A DNA stretch of 64,000 nt from Thozetella sp. PMI_491 (taxonomy: Eukaryota; Ascomycota; Sordariomycetes; Chaetosphaeriales; Chaetosphaeriaceae), in contig MU270044.1 in the NCBI GenBank assembly GCA_021432635.1, positions 501,455 through 565,454 on the forward strand. Direction: 5' to 3'. The notes beneath the pieces were generated by a model that did no database searches, was not told the DNA's origin, and saw nothing but the letters and a program-made list of their open reading frames with translations. Numbering within the stretch: position 1 is the first letter of the stretch; each line of letters starts with the position of its first letter. A program made the translations under genes and the position numbers. Shown one piece after another: positions 56,916-64,000 of this stretch.

Positions 56916-58688
56916 CTACGACTCTCCGTGTGGCGGGGTCTCGGCCCAAGCGGTGTCGAACTGGCCGCCTTCGAGCGTCTCGACATGCCAATCATTCTCT
57001 CCTCCGCGGAGCAGCTGCGTCTGTTGCTGGTCCTGAAGCAATGTCTCGTCGAGTCCGGCGAAGGCACCCGTGTATTGTTGGTCTGTGGCGACGTCACCGA
57101 GTGGAGGCGCGTGCCACTGCTGTACGTTCAGGCCGCCATCTATGAACATTGGATTGCCGAAGCCTGGGTCGAACAGAGGGCCACTAGGCCCTTCCTGCAG
57201 CAAGGGATCAATGCGTTGCTCTAGATGTGGTGGCACGCGACCGGGCTGGTGCTCGCGATGATTCTGCTGTGGCAGTTGCTGATGGTGGTGGTGGTGTTGG
57301 TGGTGTAGGAGCTGTTGGCTACCGTATGGCTTCATCAGGTCGTAGTGCATCGAGTGGTGTTGCTGCGGAGGATGATGTTGATACGGCATCCCTGCCGGGG
57401 CGCCCATGCCGGGGGACGAAGTCTTGCGCATCACCAAATCCTCCACGCCGCCTGGAAGCTGGTGATTGTGCGGCGGCTGCATCTGCGTCGTCTCGTAGTA
57501 CTGGCCGCGGATGCTGTGGTGGTCGTATGGCGTTGGTGGGAGCTTGTTCGGGTTGGAATATTCGAAGCGGGAGGGGTTTGGGGGATGAGACACGCCCAGC
57601 TGTCCTCGTATGCTGCTCATGGTTGGATACGCAGGGTTGTGCCCATACTGGAGAGACCTTGGCGGCTGGTAGTCGCCGTCCGGATCATCCAGCCCCTTCC
57701 TCGCCGCCCTGCTTCTCGTCGTGTTCCAGTCGAAGTCTTCGAGCTCGGACTCGTCCTCGCCGAGCTCGCGCTCCTTGCTGCTGCGGCCATTGGGTTTGAT
57801 GGCCTTGGACGGCGTGAACTTGTACCCAGGGTGGGCTTTCTGGTGGTTGTCCCGTTCCAGCCTGGCCCACTCGTTGAACTGGCTGCGCACGTCCTCCGTC
57901 TCCATATTCCAGCTGTCGCCGCACACTTGAGAGATGACTTGGTGGTTGTGATGCTTCCAATGAAGCTTGGCTGAATCTTGGTACGCCTTGCGGTACAGCA
58001 TGAAGGCATTCATGGGCCTCTTTATCTTGCCCGGATTCTTGCCGACCTCTGTTTCGTCATGGCGCTCCTTGTCGGGCCTGTTGACGAACTTCTCAATATC
58101 GAAGATGTCGAGGGCTAGTTCCCTGATGATTTGGCTCAGCGGCCGGTCGATCTCGATGACTTTCTTCTTGGCTTTCTTGTCCTTCTTCTTGGGTGTCGTC
58201 TTCTCCACACGAGTGCTCTTGGGAGCGAGTGGCCGAGAGTTCCGCGCCGCGGGGGCACCGCTCCGTGTGGCTATGACATCGGAGCCGCGCGACGGCGTTG
58301 GTGGCGACGTGGCCGGTGTGCTGTAGGTCTGCTGTGTGTCAGCAGGCCTCCGAGGGATAAGGGGACGGGTTAGGGAACTCACATTTCGCTCCGCCTCGTC
58401 CGGAAGCGGCCCATAGGGGCTGTCCTCGTGCCCGTAAACCCGATGCTGAGAGTAGCCTTGCTGGTACGGCATACCAGGATCGAAGCTCTGGTATGTCACC
58501 TGCTGGGCCACAGGCGTGGTCTGTCTTGACCCGGGCTGGTATTTGATGTGGCTGGCGCCGGCCTGCTCATGGTGGTAGGATGGATTGGTACTGTTGTGCA
58601 TGAGCAGCTCATTCAGGCCGTGTGGGAGGTCATGGTGTGAAGGGGCAGGGGAGGGTGGCGCATTCTTTCCCGTCTTTAGGCCCTCCAT
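56916..58688 (-). CDS. HMG-box (MATA-HMG type) transcription factor
   Basis: Predicted nuclear DNA-binding regulator. The HMG box is at about nt 58030-57810: KIKRPMNAFMLYRKAYQDSA, then WKHHNHQVISQVCGDSWNME, QFNEWARLERDNHQKAHPGY and KFTPSK. It is preceded by a basic NLS-like block (KKKDKKAKKKVIEIDRPLSQ) and an acidic helix. This resembles the mating-type-like HMG regulators of sexual development in ascomycetes (fission yeast Ste11, Neurospora FMF-1 group), but the exact orthologue is not settled. A stop-free 51-bp intron (58382-58332, GTGAGT to ACACAG, GCTGAC branch) is likely spliced, leaving 573 residues. The C-terminal half is Pro/Gln/His-rich with a His run (HHQHHHHHQQ), typical of activation regions. 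Start MEGLKTGKN at 58688 is preferred; the frame stays open to a Met at 58985. Confidence 0.87.
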   Translation of the reverse strand: MEGLKTGKNAPPSPAPSHHDLPHGLNELLMHNSTNPSYHHEQAGASHIKYQPGSRQTTPVAQQVTYQSFDPGMPYQQGYSQHRVYGHEDSPYGPLPDEAERNVSSLTRPLIPRRPADTQQTYSTPATSPPTPSRGSDVIATRSGAPAARNSRPLAPKSTRVEKTTPKKKDKKAKKKVIEIDRPLSQIIRELALDIFDIEKFVNRPDKERHDETEVGKNPGKIKRPMNAFMLYRKAYQDSAKLHWKHHNHQVISQVCGDSWNMETEDVRSQFNEWARLERDNHQKAHPGYKFTPSKAIKPNGRSSKERELGEDESELEDFDWNTTRSRAARKGLDDPDGDYQPPRSLQYGHNPAYPTMSSIRGQLGVSHPPNPSRFEYSNPNKLPPTPYDHHSIRGQYYETTQMQPPHNHQLPGGVEDLVMRKTSSPGMGAPAGMPYQHHPPQQHHSMHYDLMKPYGSQQLLHHQHHHHHQQLPQQNHREHQPGRVPPHLEQRIDPLLQEGPSGPLFDPGFGNPMFIDGGLNVQQWHAPPLGDVATDQQYTGAFAGLDETLLQDQQQTQLLRGGENDWHVETLEGGQFDTAWAETPPHGES

Positions 58689-61600
58689 TATTCTTCTGAT
58701 GCTGGGGATAGTGCTGATCTTGTAGGTTCGCTGGTACAGCCCAGGCGGGAGGATGTGTGGTAACCTCGGGGAGGCGAGAGCCTTGGACGAGGAAAGCGAC
58801 GAGGGGGGCTGGTGAGATGGACCGCCTTCTCCGGACCAGGAGAAGAGGGATTGACACCACACGGGGGGAGGTAGGGGAGCAGGGGTACGGGGGTGCAGGT
58901 TCCAAGGCTGGGGGAAGAGCGATGGGGAGGAAGGAGGGGAGAGACCGAATAATATTAAAGAAGAAGCTGGGAAGGGTGTCGACAAGCGATGGAAGATGGT
59001 GGCCGCACTCCGGCCTGAGAAGTTTCAGACTGGGTCGCCACGCCAGCAGCAGCGAAAGGTTGAGCTGAGCGGGCTATGAGCTGTTGCGGTCAAGCGACGA
59101 CGACGGTTCTATGGCACCTAACAGGTTGGGGCTTGCAGCGATCCACTATGGCACAGGGAGCAGCAATGCAGCGGTATGGACGTAATATGCGCGAGACGAC
59201 AGGCCCCCTACCTCTCAGGGACGTGCGGATGGCGGTGTCGATGCTCCCGAAAGGAAGAGAGGGGTTGATGTTGTCTTGCAGCGTCGGCAGGCAGTCAGGT
59301 CCCGGCTTGCTGTGGTGGCCCATCCGCCCCTGTCGAGAAGTCCAGGATGGTGCGTTCTCAGATTCTCTCCCTAGGCCTCACCTGCGGGATACCGATCTTG
59401 GTTGGAGCAGCGCGTCGGTCACCGACAGTGGCCTCTCTCACCGGTACACAAAGTCAAGGCGAAGAAAGAAACGAGACGACACCAAGAGAGCAGCTAGGCG
59501 GTATGGTCGTTGCTTGCTTTAGGCTTTCTCTTAAACGGCTGCGGCTATTCCGGCGGATGCATATGTGCTTTCTTTCCTGAGGGGATGCTCTCTTCCGCGG
59601 TACCTGAGGACTGGGAGGGGGGGAATATGTGCTCAACAGACTTTCTGGATGTGCTGCCCACAGGGCTGCTGTTATGCTCTGCTGTTCAAGCTTTCTTTGT
59701 TGAACCTCTTCGGGACAGGAGACGCTGATCAGATTTCAGATGGAGGGGAGGGGCCGTGGCTTGGGGCTTGACAGGTCGCCTCCGGCTGCTGCTAAAGATG
59801 CGAGCTGAATGGGTGAGCAGGGCTCAAGGATCCCGATGTGAGCGTCTTTGTCTCGGGCGGCTTGTGTTGACGGGCATGAAGGACAGCAAGATGGATGAAA
59901 AAAAAAATTGAAAAAGAAATGGAAGGAAGGCGCTGGGCCTAAGTGTATTTGTATCTCTGTTCCTTTTTTTGCCCTTTGCGGCTTTCCAAGCGAGCGGGTT
60001 CTGACGCTGTCTTCGGGAGCAGAGCAGGAAGACAACCGCTTTCGGAAACACGCACACACGCGGGGAACACGGGGAAGAAGCACCGACGAACGCACACATC
60101 CCACCACCCAAGGCCAGAGTTTACACTAGAATGCACAACCTGGAATCCTTGAATTTCCGTGCCCGTATTCGGGCGCAGAAACACGGGGAAGGGAATGTGT
60201 GTACCAGTCTACCGGGGAGCCTACCACACAGCCAGAGCAGCCGCCTCCCTCGTGAAAGGATGCCTCGTCCCGTCGATGGAGAAAGAGAAGCACGCTGGGG
60301 ATATGGCAGCAGAGATGCTGTATGTGGCCCCCAGAAGTCCCCATCCCGCCGTGCTGGATGGACACTTAGGCACCCCTCCCCCCCTGAGGGGCAAAGTAGG
60401 CAGCCCACGTCGTGAGAGCCTCCAAACAAAACTTGCGGCTGCCACGCCGCACCGCCTGGCTCAGTCAGACAGGCTCTGCTGCAGACACCCTATGTTGAGC
60501 CCCACACAAGGATCCATGGAGAGCGAGAGACGACGAAGGGCTGTCCAGTGTTATTCATTTCGCCCCCTCCTTGTCTCTCTTCCATGACAGGCTCAAGGGG
60601 CTGGCCACCCCTCCACCCTGTCTCTCTACTCGCGCCCCCGCCGTCTCGCCGCTTCTCTCTCCTCGTCCCTCCCTTTACCCACAGGTTCGCGCAGCTATCC
60701 GATCTCCCGCGGCCCTCCCGCCTCTTCTCGAACGATGGGCGGAGGGCTCCTCAGCGGTGAGTAAGAGTGTTCCATGCCTTGGGAAGCGAGGGCTGGACGG
60801 TGGTGCCTGAATAGTTCAAGGCTGACTGGAATGCTGAGTCGGAAAGCAAGCGGGCGTGCCATTGGCTCCCTTGACGAACCTGGGACCCTCTACCCTGTCT
60901 ACATTCCTTTCATCGCCAGGTGAACCCGTCCAAATCCGACGAACCGATCTCGGGCCTTTAGCATCTCCTCCCCTCCAGACCCATGACCTCTTCCGCATGC
61001 GGCCTCGTGGCCCAGTCGCTTCGGGGGGGGGCAGCTACGAAAGCGGGCAAGCCTTTGGTGGGCGTCAGGAGGTATGCAAAACCTCCCGGTCGCCTTGCAA
61101 GTCGCTATGTCGTCAGTTGTCCTAGATGGCGCCTTAGCAGCCTATCCATGATTCCTGAGGAGGCGTGCTGCCCTGGATGGGGCAAGGTAGCAAAGATGGT
61201 GCTGCATGGCCGTACGTCGGCAGGCGCCCACGGCTGTCGTATTCTTCCTCTTCTCTCCCCTCCGGTGTATCTGCATGCACGTCCGCGTGTGGGTGTTTGG
61301 GCTTGCCCGCCTTCGATCCCTAGTTCGACCCCCCGTCCCCACCCTGTAAGCCATCGGGTAGCTGCATTAGTCTCCCACTCGTTTGAACGTCAGTCGTACT
61401 CAAATGGCCGGCACCCAGGGTCGTCCGAGCTACTTGAGTGGCTCGCCTCGCGAAATAAAGTTGTGTCGCCGGAGGGGCGTGGGCTAGTCCATGGCGTTGC
61501 TGCCCAGCTGCCTGTCCGTCCGGTCCATCGTCCGTCCAATCTTGACGCGGCCCATGGGGATTGCCAGTATATTCCTACTCACAGTACACACGCAGCCACC

Positions 61601-62890
61601 ATCAAGTGTCCAGCAGCTTGCGCACACTCTTATAGCCAATTTTCTTCTTTGCTTCTTCTTGCTGAAAGGGGACTCTTAAACATAGCCAGTTCCTCCCTCG
61701 TAAGACTATCGTTTGTGAAAGACCAAATTCTTTTTTGTCCCGAGGAAACCCCTATCCTATCTTAGGGGAAAGGAACTTTGGCGGGGCTCAGAAGTGATGC
61801 ACTTTTAACAGGCCGATGCCTACTGGTGTGGTGTGGTGTGGGAGGACTGCAGCTGGGCTCATCTCCCAGATGCCCTGGTCCGCGCACTCCCTACCGCGCT
61901 CTTAACCTTACGCCGAGCCAATCTCATCGATACCCGCCGTCCAAACTCTGGTTCGTGTCTCGTCTCCATGGTTTCGTCCTGCGAGTTCCCTCTACAGCCC
62001 TGCCTTGAGCTCAGGCCAGTAGTTCGTGCGCGCCGTCGGGCCTGATGTTGCGACCTGTCATTTTCCTGGAGCAGAGCTTCCTCCCGCGTTTTCCATGGCG
62101 TCCGCAGTGGATGAACTAGCACCAAGACAGAGAGCCCTTAGCTTTTGCCGGGCCCGCTGGGAGATGACAGTGACTAGGATGAATCCTGATGCGACCGAGC
62201 GCCGCCGGACTACCGCCCTGCCCGGCAGCCGGCGAGCTGGTCGTAGCGACTGTCCGCCCACGGCTGGGCACCTTTTGTGACTCCTCTCCTGCTCGCCTCC
62301 ACTGGGCGGATGGTCTCGGTTTGTCTCGGGTCTAGACCAGGAGACACTACTGGACAGCCACTCAGCTGTTTGCTCCTAGGGGTCTTGTTTGGCTTGCTTT
62401 CTCGCTCGATCTTCTTGCCCACGCTGTGATAAAGAACTGGGAAGATGGAATTGTCTCCTTCTTTCAGGCCCGACAAAGCATCATTGTCAACTGGTTAAAC
62501 GTTGCTCTTTGCAAGGGGTGTTTCCTCGAGCGAGCCCTCGCAAGTCGAGTAAACTTTGGAGGCGGGCTATGAGCTATCACTACCACCGGACAGCAGGATG
62601 GAACCGTAGCGGGTTAATAGTAGAATATGGTCGGAAAAGTACATGTTCGTCGCTAGCGTGCCGTATCTTGATCGCCGAATACCCCTCCCCCCTGCTTCCC
62701 TTGCCTTTCGACTCCTCTCGTCTAGGTGCGCCTGCATGTCCCAATTTCCTCGCTGGGAGCCCTCTAGACAAGCTCCGTCACATCATAAGGGTCAATGCCT
62801 GGGACTCAGGGAGCGGGGTCCTTACTCCCCTATCCTTGTCAGCAGCGCCCGCCACGTTCAAACACGACCCCATGTGCCAGCACTATCAGC
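58689..62890. other. Long gene-free region upstream of the HMG-box gene
   Basis: About 4.2 kb. The first part is probably the long leader of the HMG-box gene, as is usual for developmental regulators. Many overlapping open frames of 60-260 codons occur on both strands from 59700 to 62880, but none has a domain, signal peptide or paired splice sites. No RNA gene or transposon is recognised. Confidence 0.5.
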
Positions 62891-64000
62891 CTAAGACGGT
62901 GCTGGGGGGAACTGGGTCTGTAGCTGTGCGCCTTGTGGCTGATGACCAGCGACCCTTGCGGGGTCCGCCGGCTTGACAGGCGGAGTCATGATTTGCTGCT
63001 GTGGCGAAGGGGACAAGGCAGCTATGGGCGGAAAGATAGCAGCCTTGGGGGTAGCAGCTGTCACTGGCGGGGCCCCGTCCCCATTGCTGTGACCGAGGTG
63101 GTGACGCTGGGGCAGGGGCGGGGAATGCTTAATGGGTGACAGCCCCCCGCGAGAGGGCGGCAAGGGAGACGACCGCTCGTCGGATCTAGCCTCTTGGCGT
63201 TGGATCTGAGATGGGCCGGGTGTTGCTAGCTTAGCCCCCGCAGTGGAAGGCGTGTTGATGACTAGCTCGCTCTTCTGAGAAGGTGTCACAGCTGGTGGGC
63301 CTAACACGGGAAGTAGTGACGGTGATGTCTTTGTTGCATGGAGTAGAGGTGGCGGCGGCGGCTTTGATGGCGAGGTATGACTTCCGTTTCCAGCGATGGC
63401 GCCCGCGATCTTCGTTTGCTGCTTTACGCCAACAGATGGCCGGCTGTCTGCCGAATTGATCGGGCTAGACTGGTCATGGATTGTGTTATAGGCCCTCGAC
63501 TTATTCGGCGACTGATCGGGCGGCGAGAGGTTCGGGTGTGGAGAAGAGAAAGGATGCATGCCCGGCCCATTGGGCGACAGCGACGGAATCCCATTTCCAT
63601 TGCCCTGATGGTAATCAGCTGGTGCATGTGGGCTCTGCTGGCTGACTTGGGCTGGCGTAGGCATGCCGTTCTGCTTGCTGCTCGACACGGCATCCGGCGC
63701 AACCGGCGATGGCCGGGAGTGTGGTTTCGGACCCAGCTCGACTGCGAGCTCCGACTGGGGCCTTGGTGCCGTATTGTCGTCCGTGCCTTGCTGAACGGCG
63801 GAAGAGGATGATCCAGGTCGGTTGATCTTGATCTTGATGATTTTTGGTCGGTCCCTTTCTGCTTCACGGCGGCGGCAGGAATCGCAGACAAAATGGAAGT
63901 CTTCACGCTCTGCCTCCTCTTCGGGGATGTTGAGGCAGCTGCTGTGCTGCCAGACGTTGCACATCTCGCACGACACACTGTGCGTGCCATCATCGACTTG
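62891..64000 (-). CDS. PHD-finger protein, C-terminal part
   Basis: Runs off the right edge, so the N-terminus and the first Cys pair of the PHD finger are missing. Visible zinc ligands are SCEMCNVWQHSSC, then FHFVCDSCRRR. WQH with the following Cys is the usual second half of a PHD finger that reads histone H3 tails. A basic KIIKIKINRPG follows. The remaining 320 or so residues are a disordered Pro/Ser/Gln-rich tail (SPSKPPPPPLLHATKTSPSL) ending QTQFPPAPS. A Cti6-like subunit of a histone deacetylase complex is one possibility; the visible part does not decide it. Confidence 0.82.
   Translation of the reverse strand, partial: QVDDGTHSVSCEMCNVWQHSSCLNIPEEEAEREDFHFVCDSCRRREAERDRPKIIKIKINRPGSSSSAVQQGTDDNTAPRPQSELAVELGPKPHSRPSPVAPDAVSSSKQNGMPTPAQVSQQSPHAPADYHQGNGNGIPSLSPNGPGMHPFSSPHPNLSPPDQSPNKSRAYNTIHDQSSPINSADSRPSVGVKQQTKIAGAIAGNGSHTSPSKPPPPPLLHATKTSPSLLPVLGPPAVTPSQKSELVINTPSTAGAKLATPGPSQIQRQEARSDERSSPLPPSRGGLSPIKHSPPLPQRHHLGHSNGDGAPPVTAATPKAAIFPPIAALSPSPQQQIMTPPVKPADPARVAGHQPQGAQLQTQFPPAPS

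Noticed and set aside
56916-58688. Mating-type locus
   Set aside because: The HMG box alone suggested it, but APN2, SLA2, COX13 or other MAT genes are not present next to it.
61300-61340. tRNA-like B-box words (TTCGATCCC, GTTCGACCC)
   Set aside because: No matching A box, acceptor-stem pairing or anticodon arm could be built around them.
60983-61765. 260-codon plus-strand open frame
   Set aside because: No recognisable domain and unusual residue mix; nothing suggests splicing or conservation.

Overview
The window is nuclear DNA of a filamentous ascomycete, most likely a sordariomycete. The evidence is: intron-bearing genes on both strands; short introns (about 48-130 bp) with GTAAGT-like donors, CTGAC/CTAAC branch sites and CAG/TAG acceptors; GC-rich coding sequence; long pyrimidine-rich leaders; and a lumazine synthase that keeps the Ser-rich insertion I recall from the 200-residue Pyricularia enzyme. 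I place it near Hypocreales by overall look only. No gene was confirmed by database search, and all exon joins are read by eye from splice signals and frame.

Layout: 1-16 kb holds the 3' part of the PI4-kinase STT4, a ten-exon Mn-type cation diffusion facilitator (minus), a 6.4-kb gene-free stretch with a long CU-rich leader, and an uncharacterised disordered protein. 15.7-26 kb holds lumazine synthase (minus) divergent from a MutL-family (Mlh2-like) protein, then a TRP/Pkd2-like membrane protein. 26.8-31.7 kb is a compact translation/ribosome block: the Rpl4 chaperone Acl4, the RWD protein Gir2 (minus) and Puf6, with Gir2 and Puf6 sharing a 352-bp promoter. 33-41 kb has a single-pass Cys-rich membrane protein, RNA polymerase II subunit Rpb4 (minus), PP2A regulatory subunit B (minus, ending in a 24-nt exon) and an unknown 338-residue protein. 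41.9-49.8 kb carries a Cys-rich GPI-type protein, a CorA-like transporter (minus), a GNAT acetyltransferase, a CFEM-like GPI protein and a small Ser/Thr/Gly-rich GPI-type protein (minus). 51.6-58.7 kb has the meiotic MutS homologue MSH5, EMC5 and an HMG-box factor, all minus. A gene-poor stretch follows, and the window ends inside a PHD-finger protein (minus).

Most of the window is ordinary housekeeping chromosome with no mobile element, CRISPR, rRNA, tRNA or secondary-metabolite cluster that I can support. The points most worth a second look are gene-structure and residue-level oddities: 20-nt and 24-nt exons, three stop-free introns whose length is a multiple of three, a CFEM domain with Asn in place of the haem-ligand Asp, a MutL protein with an altered GFRGEAL motif, a CorA-like protein without GMN, a multi-run G tract, and a degenerate AT-rich patch beside MSH5. 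I did not find a clearly new multi-gene system.
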